Part shown: positions 23,844 to 36,085 of the stretch, in pieces
Layout: each line of letters begins with the position of its first letter
Position numbering within the stretch: the stretch's first letter is position 1
DNA from: Branchiostoma lanceolatum
Taxonomy: Eukaryota; Chordata; Leptocardii; Amphioxiformes; Branchiostomatidae
Length of the DNA stretch: 64,000 nucleotides
Assembly: GCF_035083965.1 (NCBI RefSeq)
Contig: NC_089724.1
Span: 14,302,910-14,366,909 of the forward strand
Direction of reading: 5' to 3'
Made by a program: the position numbers and the translations under genes
The notes under the pieces: model-generated
What the model saw: only the letters and a program-made list of their open reading frames with translations
The model's database searches: none
Told to the model about the DNA's origin: nothing

Positions 23844-24553
23844 TAGAGTCAATTCCATGTCACCGAGAGGGTTTTCAGGTAATATTGCAAGTGAGTTCAA
23901 ACGATTTTAGATAAAAGACTATTCCAGTCAAAATAGTTCTAAATTGTTCAAACAATCAAGAATGAAAGTTTGAACATGTTGGAACTATTTGGAAAGTAAT
24001 TGCACAAATATCTCTTTATTTAGAACAATTTTCGAACATCTATGTGATTGTTTCACTGTTCGAACATGTTGGAACAATTCAAATGGCAGATTTGGGTTAT
24101 TGCCCCCATAAAAGTAGGTGCTAATCGCACTCTATTGTTTGCCTCTGTATATTTTTAGATTTCACGTCTGGACTATTGTTTTGAGGTGTCTATGCATGGC
24201 ACCCAGGCCTAATCGCCTATACTTTGAAGGGATGTGTGAATTGCCCTGTTCCCATCCCACTGATCCAGTTATACCATGTTGTTGTAATGTTGGAACATGT
24301 AGGAACAAATGATCAACCTATTTTTCTACAGTTTCGAAAATAATACAAATAACATGTGCAATGTTAGAAATTTGTCTAACATGTTGGAACACAGAAGAAA
24401 CTATTTAGAACATCAAATAAATGTTGGAAATTGTTCTAAACAGTTACTTATCTCCCTTAGATCAAACCTCCTTGCTTAGATTGTTACAAAGGTTTTGCAA
24501 ATGTTAGAACAAAAGGCAACTAACACCCTCTCGGTAATGTGGAATCGACTCTA
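23844..24553. mobile_element. ~710-bp foldback-type element filled with AACATGTTGGAA motifs
   Basis: The left end TAGAGTCAATTCCATGTCAC and the reverse complement of the right end TAGAGTCGATTCCACATTAC are matching inverted ends, and both continue into CCGAGAGGG. Between them are at least six copies of palindrome-like words such as GTTCGAACATGTTGGAAC and TTTGAACATGTTGGAAC. No transposase frame is visible. The flanking bases do not show a convincing target duplication beyond a possible TA. Confidence 0.65.
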
Positions 24554-26654
24554 CACTATGTTTATGTGTGTATCTGACATCATTTGAGACTATTGTATCT
24601 GACAACATTTGAGACATCTGAATGACATGAAAGAAAGCCAAATAGTCTACTCACACTAAACACAGACAAAATCACAAACAAGTGTAATTTTAAATCACTA
24701 CGCTACAGGTATTGAAACATACAAGTTATTTAGAACCAACAAAATATTGTTAAAATGGAAAGACACTTATGGGTAAAGGTCTGCTTGATACAGTTTGTAG
24801 TCAGCTTTATTCTTTGCAATTATACTTAATTAAGAATGATATGTGAAAATCAATATAAAAATAAGCCATGGGTGAGGCTTGTATGAATTTTCTACTCATT
24901 AATCATTTCATATGATGAGGCACATAGCCTAAAATGTTACTAACTAAAGAAACTTTTGTAAGTAACAATAGAAAATGTAACATTTCACAATGTTTACCTT
25001 AGCATGGTCTAGCCTAACAAACTACAGCACTTATTCTTACTCAAACACATTCATATATGACCAGCTCTGCCCTGCCACTTGCTATATATCAAACACCACA
25101 GAGTGCCTGCTACTTTACCAGTAACCATTGTGACGTTACTTGTTTGGAGAATAAAGGGAAGAAAAAGAAACAGCAAAAAAATCCCTTCCATGAAGTTAAA
25201 CATAATTATTTATGTAATATCTATTGGAGTCTAATGTGCATAATTTCTGGTTATTCTTTTGCAATCTCAATCACTTCACACTTGATAATTTTTTAAGTCT
25301 CTAGCAAATGATTCTTCTGCTGCTTTAGTACAGTGTATACACATCCTGTGCTGGCACAATCTGGACTAACATGTATATAAATTGTTCATGTACTTTCTGA
25401 TCAATTTTCTCTGCTTTGGACAAGTCCCATGTTGAGCATTCATCTAATAGAATTATCATGATTTTATTGCAACACACTATGAAAACATGTTGCATATAGA
25501 AAAGGCAATGTATAAAATTCAAACATCGCACATATCTGATACACTCATCACACCTGTCTTCATAAAAAGTGGCCCTGTATTCTAAGTCTTCATAAAAAGT
25601 GGCCCTGTCTTCAGAACTGAAGACAATAAGTTACAGAAATAATCTGATGTAAGTACTGGACATTAAAATGAATATCTTGTTGGCTTTTCTTCACTGACAT
25701 GTACTACAATGGTCCTTAAGTCCCATCATAATTCCTTCACACTATGTAATTAAGTTGCAATAACTGTACGATTTGACAGCTGACAGCTGTGAGCTTTTGA
25801 CTGACTACTGGACCATTATAGCCTATTTCAATCAAACATTCAGTGGCTATTGCATACCCTGTAAGAGGTGGGCGTTAACTTTACGTTTGAAGTTCTGTGA
25901 GTCCTTGAGGTTCACAATGTCCTGCGGGAGGCTGTTCCATAGCTTAACTAGCAGGAATAAAGGTTCTTCTGTGCCAGGAGGAGGATGACTTGACAGGTAC
26001 ATGTATATGTATATAATTATGTACATGGTAAAATCTGCACATTTCCTGTAGCTCACCATCACAAGGATCATTCCTTATACCCTCTTTCCACAGATGAGCC
26101 AGCAACCATTGAACCAAAAATCTCATTAGTTGTTGAATGGATTTCATTGATAAAGAAGTATGTCTTTTAAATCATACTTTTACATCATAGATCATATTCA
26201 ATTCATAAAGTCATAAATTGTAGGTCATACTAGCCTGATAAAATTACACTTAGAATGACAAGAATGACTGAGCTATTGGCTTGATTTCCATAGTGATAAA
26301 GAATCCTGAGCTCCTATTGGTGACTCTAGGAAAGGGCATGGTTCTCTCGAGTCAGAAATGAATGGCCATGAGCACTCGGGGAGGAGGCTTGTGGCCGTAC
26401 TGTAGTTTTTGTCTCTGTCCTGTGGAAAGAGGGCTTTACAATTCCTGACAAATCTCCAGGAATCTCTCCAACTCCATTAAGGCACAAATGGCAGTAAGAT
26501 TTGTTAATATATACTTAACTACTACGTAACAGTAACTACATGTTTTGTCTCCGCTTCCAATAAAGTTATAACATAATATATACCCTATAGCAGCTGCTGT
26601 GTTACTATGCTAAAGTTTTGGTCACGTTCAGGAAGACAAACAGGTGCAGGTGAG
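24554..26654. other. Intergenic stretch between the convergent B4GALT7 and MFSD10 genes
   Basis: The stretch holds two short tandem pairs (GTATCTGACA...TTTGAGAC near 24570-24615, and a 30-base unit with CATAAAAAGTGGCCCTGT at 25558-25609) and one LINE remnant listed separately. Part of it is presumably MFSD10 3' UTR, whose end was not fixed. Confidence 0.5.
25847..25988 (-). mobile_element. LINE remnant, C-terminal end of reverse transcriptase ORF
   Basis: The minus-strand frame contains LFLLVKLWNSLPQDIVN followed by LKDSQNFKRKVNAHLL. A W-N-x-L-P motif followed by a basic helix is typical of the extreme C-terminus of ORF2 in CR1/jockey-type non-LTR retrotransposons. Only about 45 codons are left, so this is a fragment. 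The clade is not resolved. Confidence 0.65.
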
Positions 26655-29600
26655 TTACTCAGTCTTGTCTGTGGCTGTTTGTACCTTAGCTAACATCATG
26701 ACAGGAATGATTAGAAGTAGACCTCCTATCGCATAGCAAGGTAGAGCACCAAGTCCCCAGTACACTGTGGAAAGGATAAAGAGACAGGTGTAAACAAGTG
26801 TAAGACCATTGATGTAAACAAGGGTAAATTTTCCCCCTATTGTTGTTACTCTAGATAGAAAAATCCACATGATGTATATAGAGTGGGTTTTTAATTGAGT
26901 TGTACAATTCTGTTTTTTTCCAACTATATGTACATAGATTATTTCAACAATAATTGGTTATAAGTGATAAATGTACATTGTAGATATTTCAGTTTTCTGC
27001 ACTATATGACTTGCAATTTTTTCTAATACTGTATTTCTTCTTATAAAGGACGCACTTTTTTAACTTTTCAACTTTCAATATGGCGCTTCATGTCAAGGCC
27101 AAAGTCGGGGTGCGGACTTTATTTAGGTTTTTTGTCGAGAAAAGTCGCGACATAGCCAGTGGATATTTCAGTTTTCTGCACTATGTGACTTGTAATTATT
27201 TCTAATACCAAGCCTGTATTCTTCCTCTTCCAGCTTGTCAAATTGCATGTTGTCAAATTTCAAGCCCTGGGACCAGCAACAACAAAGTACACATACAAAA
27301 TATAAAACTTCAGGGTGCAAAATACCTGGTTGCACGTTGCACAGTGCAACAAGATTTCGGTTGGTGCAAGTTAATTCCAAACCCAGGTAGCGCAGTGTGC
27401 AACCTTATATTTTGAGCCAAAGATCTCAATCAGAGCCCTGGAAGCTCACAAAAACACAGTGTCACTCTCATAAAATTCGGTAAATCTTCGATTGAAATAA
27501 AGAAATCAACACTTTTTTGTTTTAAACCATCCAAAACCCTTCATAGATCGTGGAATTTGAGCTGAAAAAGATGAAAAAACACTGCCCTCGTCTAAACAAT
27601 ATGTTGTTAGGTCAATGGGAACACAATACTATCTAATTTATACTTTGAAATATTAGTAGTATTATACGCTACATACGAGCTTAATTTGATGAAATCGGTG
27701 AATGTTGCTGGAGCAACCTGAAATTTGGATGTGCAACCTAGCATTTGCCCTAGGTTGCAACATGGGCAACCTGGCTCAAAAAAGTATTTTGCACCCTGAA
27801 CTTATTATATATGGATGTAGGCTGCATGAAGACTTTTATGATATGACTATCATGCATATACTATCAACTTTTTACGATCATCCAACGGTAACTGATATAT
27901 ACTTGGTCTCTTTCTGTCATGATAGTTCCCATTACCTGTAGATGCAGCCACCGGCCCAAGGGCTCGTGCTAGAGCCCCCAGCGAACGTAAAATCCCCATG
28001 ACAGTTCCCTTTTGGTCAGTACCACCTGTGGAAAGCCAAGATAATATAATTAAAGCTTCCGCATAACATCAATTATTTCTTGATAACAAAAGCACTCAAA
28101 GTGGTGAAAAGTATCTCAATCATGACCATGTTTTTAACAGACTCTTTTAGTAAACTGTACTAAGAAAATGCAAATCATACCATAAGAGGATGTCATAGCT
28201 GTCAGACAGGGGACAACAGTTGCAGAGGCTGGAAGGGAAACAATGCAAATGTGCTGTAAGTTACAATGCATTGTGAGCTAAAAGTGATCAATGTACATAA
28301 TTTGCCACAAGACATGGTCTCCAGTCATGTAGTAAGAAAGCCAGTTAACTAAGTACTGTGTCAACTACAAAATGTGCTTAACTTTTGTGTTTGTGGCAAT
28401 TTTGTTGCTATTAAAAGATGGATTAAAAAATTGCACTTTTAAAGGGTTTGCCTGCAAGGATATTAATCTAGGGTCAATGAAGTATGCACAATGAGAAACT
28501 CTCCAGTTCATTTTGTATTGTTTTCAAATTTCATCATTTGCCCCTAGTCAGTTTTTTCTATGCATCCAAAGCACACACGCACAGCATTCGAATCCATTTG
28601 TTTGTATATGTGTGATGAAATTAGATACTTACCAAATGAGAAAAGGCCAAGTCCAATGTAGAACAGGAGGGTTGACTCAGCTGCACCAATCAGAAGGAAG
28701 GATGGTACCAAGATGGCCATACCCTGAATTGGAAAAGAATCATTGGTCAGGACCTGTTTGCCATAATCTATCTGTGCTGAAGCTTTTTTTAACCCCCTCT
28801 CTACCGTGGGTACATTGTGTACTTCAATGTATCAAAAGCAGAAGTAGTTTGTAAGCTCAAAATACTGCGAGGAACGGTTAAGTGAAATACAGGTAGTTAG
28901 GGTTGCACCCATCTTTTAGAAGGGACTTAAAATGGGGGTCCAGTGTTTGAGGAGGTGCCTCGAGCATGTTACAGGGAAGGGTTAGCGACCCCTCCCTGTA
29001 AAAATATACCCTACTAGTGACTACTGAAACAGCAAGTTAACTTGCTACCCCTGCCCTATACATATGTATGTGACACTAGGCACTACAAGGGTCTGACCGA
29101 AAGAACCAATGAACAAACCAACAAACTAGGTGCACTAGTACTATGATGAAGGAAAGTTTTACCCTGCTCGCTTATTGATTTCTCGAACAAACGAACAAAC
29201 AAACAAACAAACAAACAAATAGATAAATAAACTAGGTGCACTAGTAGTATGATGAAGGAGAGTTTTACCCTGCTGGCTATTTTCTTCTCTGTCCCAGGTG
29301 AGATCCTCCTGGAGTACCCCCCCTGTGTCACCAGCATGATCAGTCCCATGTACAGGAACATTCTGCCCTGCTGCATGCTGGGAAGATAGTAACTAAATCT
29401 TAGTTAAAATAACCAATATTCCCAAAGTCATCTAAAAGACTTGCACATGTTTAGCTAAACTGTTTTGCAATGGAGATATGAATAATGCATACAAAGTATA
29501 GTCTATCATTTAGCATATGTTCTGAATAACTCAAGTGTTCAATATCTGGCTTTATCCAAAGTACAACCTTGTCATTGACCATTTACGAACATACTGTCAT

Positions 29601-32600
29601 CACTAAGGATATCTATGAAAAACTGTATGAAAAAAACTTAACATAATATTTGTCAATATCAGTCACAATGCTCATACATAACATGCACATGACATTGATA
29701 TTGAATGTCACTGTATCAAGAATTTTCTTTTTGAACTTCCAATCACAACTGTTACAGCAATATATCTCCTGGCTTGCTGACCTACCTAGTGTACTGGAAC
29801 TTGTTATGGGTGAGGAACGTCAGCGTGTACTCCAGCCCAGAGAACAGGAACAGGTACACAAAGTATGTGGCTCCAAGGGACTGTAGGCTCTCCAGTTCTG
29901 TGTTACAAGTTCAAGTTCACTTCTTTAAAACAATGTCAAGTGTTTGAAGATATGTTCCCTATTTATCTTGGGAGAAAGTTACACATGGTTTTGCCCCTCC
30001 CCTATTATGGAGTCATGCATCATCAAAGTGTTTTAAGTGGTTCTTAAATCATGGCTTCCAATCCCATCTCATGTATAAGTTAACTTATTGATATAATACC
30101 CATTTCTCTATATTTCAAGCTTCATGTGCATGCATGTACAAGGCTCTCCTTAATAATTGTTGAAGATGACAATACCCTTTGAAGATCTTATTTTAATGGA
30201 AGACTATAAAAAATAAAGACCAAAACGTGACTTGTAATTTTATGAGTCACCCATGGGGTTGGAGTGTCCTCTTTCTTACCTTTGAAAAAAAATCCAATCA
30301 TCACCTAAAGTAGACATAAAGTTACACCCCAAACTGGAATGTTCTGAAAATTCCCAGGCGTTTACTCAGCCCTGTTGTTGACGCTTATCTCTCAAACACA
30401 ATCTAACATATACACCACTGCTGATGAGGCCATTGTGGTCGGTATTTAGAACATCAGAATCACTAATCATTATCTGCCACTTTGCCCTTTTAGATGCTTA
30501 TCCAAGGGGCACTAATTGAACCATGTTTAGCTGGGTTCTAATCCCTCAACCTCACCCATTGTCTCAAACACTTAAGGTAAAATCTGTCCATAGTTGCCAT
30601 GCTTCCAATGGTAATCCCTACATAAACCGACCAATGTTCGCTAGACAAAACCTCAGAATCTGATGATGTTTTGGGGGCACTGCTTCAACAGATGACAACA
30701 CATTACTGAAAGAATTGAAAGCAAAACAGATTCAGGCTCAAGCATTACATGTACATCTAGGTACCAAGAATACATGTGCTGAAAACTCTATGCAATACAG
30801 TAGTATGCCCTCCTAATTTGATATCAATTTTTTCTGCAAATTTAAAAGGAGACAATTGTTTGAGAAACCAAAGGATTGGATAACTGTCTGGATTGGACAT
30901 TTGGTTGGACTCCTGTATGAAAAATAAACCACTTTGGGACAAAATGTTTATCTATCTAAAGGTGTGGTCACATTTGTCGCACAGTTTTTTTGTGAATTAT
31001 ATTCAGCGAGGCTATGACAAATTATGGTAACCTTCTCCGTCACAAGGGACAGCTGATCTTGTACGATACATTTACATACAACTGTCCAAAGAATGCCCTT
31101 AAGTTGTAAAGTTGTTGTACAACAAATGTGACTGGGGGCTGACCAATAGTTCCTGGTACAATGTAACTACATGTATGCACAACCTGTTCTAAGTTCTAAC
31201 AGATAAGGTTAATCCCCGTCTTAATGGACATATCACACAAGTTGTGAGGTGGAAGTGATATGCTTACTAAAGCTTCCACCATTTGGGTGGTATGGTAACC
31301 AGGTTTTCCACTCCAATCAACAAGCACAATTTATGCACACATTCTTTCAATAGATGAACATCGCATTAATTAAATCTTTCTCTGACTTCTATGTAAAGCT
31401 TCGAATTCTTGACTACTTCGTTCTTTTGAGGAATTCATAACATTTTTCTACCGACACATTTACAATGTATATCACAAATGTAATCTTATACCATTTTTTT
31501 TAGAGCATTTTGTTATGACTATTCCAATTTTTGTAGAGTGAAACATACAAGTGGTTGAAGTGCTAAATAATACTGTGTAAGATTCTCCTTGTTGAAATTA
31601 TTTTGAGAGCTGTGGCAGTCATGACTTGGATTCCATGTGCACAGTTTTAACTGAAAAACTGTATATATGCACATACAGTACTTTAACTGTCTTTGTTGTT
31701 GTTAACAGGAAAACAAGAACAACAGGACACAAATGATGCCTCTAAGCCCCCATTTCTTGAGAATGTTCCAATAACAATGATTTCAGTCTCGTGGAATAAC
31801 AAGCAAAAAAGCCAGGATTGCTGTGTCAAACAGAGAAACTCCTTTTGTTACTTAACTGTTGGAGATAAAGGGAAATGTTTCCATTGTTGGAGAAAGGAGG
31901 GATACAAGACTAGTCCTTAAGGAAATACAGGTGATTACGCTTAAGACTTGATTTTATCACTCCTTTCACGAGATGTAAAAAGTGTGAAATATGAATCGCC
32001 CATCTGTCAGGGAATCTACGTCGGATGTGGCGAAACAAACAAGCCGCCTCCGGCAAATATTCCGGGGAAATACAGCGATTACAAGTATCTGATCTGCATA
32101 CTTGGTACAATAGTGTTCAAAAGTGGTTTAGTCCGTTCCTTGGGTGGTCAATGTGAAATGTTTAGAAATGGTTCTTTAGACTTTTAAGATTGCATGACAG
32201 GAATCTAGAATATATGTTATGGTAAATTACTATGGAAAGTCATGTGCTGTTTATTTTGCTCATTACTTCTAGGTACACTAGTGTGCAAACATTATACAGT
32301 GGCCTTTTTCCTCAACTTGACCTTTAAAATACACCTGTTCTTAAAAAGTTTGTCATACTATATTATGGTCTCCCAACTACAGAAATCCTAGAAAACATGG
32401 AAAACATATCATACATTGAAAATTTATCAGACTGAGTTTGTAAATTGACAGGATGATTTACTGAAAGAATTTTATGTTTTTCCTTTATCAGCAGTTTAGA
32501 GATAAGTTGATAGGAGGCGCTGCTGTACGTGGAAGCAGAGCAGATTATACGAGACCCAAAATGGAGACTGGTTGCTTTTCAAAAACAAGAAGACTATATG

Positions 32601-35600
32601 TAGACAAGAGCCAAAACTTGCAAAAGTGGAGTTCTTCTACATAAATACATATTATATATTACTTGACTGTAGTAAGATAGTGTATAGTGCACTTGTCTGG
32701 TTTTCTTACCTATCTTTGTCAGATTTTTGACAGCAGAGAAACTGAAGAGAGAAGAAGGGTTGACCAGGAAGGATGCCTCACTCAGTCCATTACCGATAGA
32801 CTTGGCCTGAAATAGAGAATTCACAAGATCCAGTCTGTACCTGGCAGCTTCAATATGTGCACAATGCACATTTCAATCTATTGAAAATGATATGTCCTTA
32901 TAATTGCAACATCAAAAGCATTCAATCCATATTCCTTTTCTAGTATGACTGTATCAGCAGATCAAAAGCTAGAATCATGCATCTAACAGTTAGTGTCTGA
33001 GCTTGTGTGTGTAGCAAAGCAACGTTAGAATATAGAATATGCATATATTTTTTCAGTGATGCGAAGAAATTGATAATGTGAAAACTATTGTACTGTACAA
33101 ATTCATCGCAGCTCAGATTGTAGAATTAAGTACTTACTCTTCTTCCTTCTGGTAGTGTCTCTGGCAGGAAGAAGGCAATAAACATGATGTTACACAGGGA
33201 GAGAGCCAGGGCAAATAGAGCGGGTGTAGAGAAGAAGTGTCCCTCATCCGACATCCGGGAAAACCAAGCGCCGATGGACGGACCAATCAGGAATCCCAAG
33301 GAAAAGGCAATACCGATCACAGCCTAGGCACAGGGGGAATAAGAGTCAACAAATTCCAACAAAGGCAAATGAACATAGTATTCTTTTCCTTACTAGCAAT
33401 TCATGTCTTAAAAAAAAGAATGTTGAAGTGATCTCGAACCAGTTTAGCTCGCTGAAGAGCTAATCTTTCACTGCCCGTGACAGAGAAGACAGATGACATG
33501 TACAGTATATACAGGTTCAAGTACAATGAACAGTGGACCATGGTTTAATGTTCCGTCCTAACGACTATAGCCCACAGTGAATCGTGATTAACAAACTCCT
33601 GATTACTTGGTCCAGAGGCAGGGTCACTTCTACATTTTGTATTCGGTACAAACTAGCTAAGGATGAAATATAGTGTGTCAAAAGCAATAAAAGCAGTTCA
33701 TGAGGCAAAATGCTACACAAATGTCACAGAAGAACAAATAATAAGAATTCAATGACCAATTTCAGTCTAAATATAGTAAGGGAAATTTTGTTGAGAAGTT
33801 GTGTTACCATTCCATGTCCTTTTGACTTGGCAGACTTGAGGTCAGCCACCACGGCTGTAGCCAGACTGACGTTCCCCTTGCTGATACCGCCCAGAACCCT
33901 GGCCAGGACAAACACACCAAAGGTATACGACACAGTCCACACACCGTAGGAGCAGGCTATACCAACCTACAGGAGGTGGGAATACAGATGTTAGCGAACA
34001 TAAAATAACACCTTTTCTCCTCTATACCATTTAGTCACATCTAATGATCTATACCATTGAGAACATATTGATTATCTACTGAAAGAAATGTGATTAAAAA
34101 GAAAGGTCAGCATGCTTTTTTTTTCCATACAAATGTTACAGGACTGTCTTTGTCAAGGTAAACCCACGACTAGTAAGTCCTACCCTTGGAAAATTATTTC
34201 AAAAACCATGAATTTTATTTTCATGATGATCACAAGCTAGGCTATTGTAAAGAAGTCCCAATTGAATTTGTGATGTAAAACACTACAATCAGACATTAAC
34301 ACAATATAGTCGTTTTTGATAACATTGGATAAAGACGCAAATTAAGTGCAAATGTCTCACAATAAGGTGCAAACTGAAATTCGGCACAAGAATTCATGAT
34401 CATGAAGTATTTGTCACCATAAAAATTTTAAAGTTTGTGAAGACACAAAAGCAAACATGGCACTTTGCCCTGCACTATGTACGCTGTAGATATGTATGTT
34501 AGAATGTGATATAGGTCTTACAGCAGATAAGAGCATGAGGGGCTTGCGTCCGTACACATCTGACAGGGCACCAATCAGGGGCGACGACAAGAACTGGAGC
34601 AGGGAGAACAGGGAACCCAGGATTCCTGCAGGACAAAACACAGGCCATGTCATTAACCTTTCCCCTGATGAAGCAGTCTTTCGAGTAATGTTAACCTTTT
34701 TCCTGCTGAGGTGGCCTTTTGGCATGAAAGTTGTGTTGTATGGAGCAGCAGGAAAGATTGAGGGGCAATACATCGTGTTTTTTTTTAGATGTGTTCAAAT
34801 TATGACATAAATGATGTCCCACCATCAGTATGAATGTGAAATATAGTGCAACATTGAACCACAATGTTGTGGAACTTAATTTGCCTCATCAAACAGTAAA
34901 AAAACAAACAGAAGACGACTTGGATAATCTATCCCTCATAGATAACATACTACACCATTCTTCATTCTACGCGGAAGACACACAGTTGCACCTATATTAT
35001 GTATATATGTACTATATGCTCCACAAATTACAATGCTGCTATTAATTGAAATAACCTTAGAGCTTTTATAAGTTGCTTGCATTAATCATAATACAAGCAT
35101 GTCTGCAAGGTCCAGTACATATGATTGTAACACTGTTGTAATGATAAATCTCACCACCAAACAGCACAGCATTGAACCTCCTGGTCTGTGGAATACCCAA
35201 AGTGACAGCAAACCAGTCCACATATTCCTGTATAGCTCCGTACAAGCCACCCTGGGTAAGGGAGAAGGTCCAACAACACTAAACACTAAACAACAAATAG
35301 TTGTTTACCCTGAGTCATCACATCCACCATTTTCTTACTAAACCATCATCAGCTTATTTCAACAAATCTTTGTCAATGGAGGACAATGATACTCAAACAG
35401 GTGTCCTAATTCCCTCTAGTTTTGTTAAAACTTGGGTAAGAATAGTAAAAGTCAAGTAATATACATAGTTCTCCCAAAATGCTTGTCATTACTACAACAA
35501 AATCTGTTAAAATAGAGAAGTGCTCTTGTCCTCAAATCTCAAGTAACATCTACTGACATAATTCCACTAGGGTAGATAATTCCACCACCCTGAAAAGATA

Positions 35601-36085
35601 CGTCCAAACACATCTCCAACCCAACGTTCCTCAGTATAATGCACTCCTGTATATCTAAACTGTGCATACCTGGGAGGTGCTGTACTAGAGATCTATCAAA
35701 CCCATTGTTTTTCAAAGTGGTGGATTTACATGTATGTTAATGGTAGTTATCTAGTGGCACACACTACAGTATGAACTATGATATAGGCCAGCAAGTCTCT
35801 TTGTTCTTTCTGTAACAAGATTTGGCAAGTATAAAGAGAGGCCTCAGAGGGGTTGCCAGCCCTTTGCCAAGCTGTTCAGTTATCTGAGACATAGTTAATA
35901 TGTACCTGATCAACTTGTCCATAGTAGTCCAGGAGAGAAGGCATGAGGGGCAGAATGACAGTAAAGGCCAAGAGATCCACCAACAGGAGCACAAACACAG
36001 CCAGGAGAACTCTGGAGTCACTCTTGTCACCCCCTTCTTCCACGTCTTGGGAGGCTGACTTGGATCTCTCCTGTTTGGTGGCCAT
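26655..36085 (-). CDS. MFSD10: Major facilitator superfamily domain-containing protein 10 (TETRAN-like)
   Basis: Twelve coding exons on the minus strand: 36085-35906, 35251-35155, 34625-34522, 33966-33808, 33323-33138, 32806-32710, 29897-29786, 29377-29269, 28723-28633, 28228-28181, 28025-27936 and 26764-26655. Every junction is GT-AG and the frame closes into 460 aa (human about 455). The protein is a multi-pass MFS transporter of the organic-anion/tetracycline-efflux-like type. The motif-A loop GALSDVYGRKP lies at 111-121, GGISKGNVSLATAVVADL in exon 4, a conserved FLIGPSIGA block and FLPETLP in exon 5, YLFLFSGLEYTL in exon 7, QQGRMFLYMGL in exon 8, and QKGTVMGILRSLGALARA in exon 11. These blocks in this order identify MFSD10. 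The start ATG sits in a good context (AAGATGGCC). A noncoding 5' exon may lie near 38310. Confidence 0.95.
26981..27225 (+). repeat. Duplicated 45-bp segment flanking an inserted block (last MFSD10 intron)
   Basis: GATATTTCAGTTTTCTGCAC plus about 30 further bases occurs at about 26981 and again at about 27161, separated by a block with GGACGCACTTTTTT and GTGCGGACTTTATTTAGG, whose two parts are roughly complementary. The layout suggests an insertion with a long duplicated flank, or a segmental duplication. Confidence 0.6.
27298..27811. mobile_element. ~515-bp TIR element in the last MFSD10 intron
   Basis: The left end ATAAAACTTCAGGGTGCAAA and the reverse complement of the right end ATAAGTTCAGGGTGCAAA are inverted copies, continuing into AATAC. 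The interior is enriched in GGTTGCA/TGCAACC words in both orientations, including CCTAGGTTGCAACATGGGC. No transposase frame is seen. Confidence 0.65.
29129..29279 (+). repeat. Duplicated MFSD10 exon 8 donor region
   Basis: ACTAGGTGCACTAGTA followed by TATGATGAAGGA, AGTTTTACCCTGCT occurs at 29128-29169 and again at 29231-29274. The second copy contains the end of exon 8 and its splice donor; the first is an extra copy in the downstream intron. The copies are separated by an (AAAC)n run at about 29184-29219. Confidence 0.85.
30962..31139. mobile_element. ~180-bp MITE with GTCACATTTGT ends in MFSD10 intron 6
   Basis: The left end GGTCACATTTGTCGCACAG and the reverse complement of the right end CAGTCACATTTGTTGTACAAC are inverted. 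The arms are diverged inside. The termini are similar to the MITE at 8800. Confidence 0.6.

Noticed and set aside
30279..30303. Possible 25-base extra MFSD10 exon with AG and GT at its edges (minus strand)
   Set aside because: Including it breaks the reading frame, whereas exon 6 joined directly to the exon at 29897 restores frame and matches the family.
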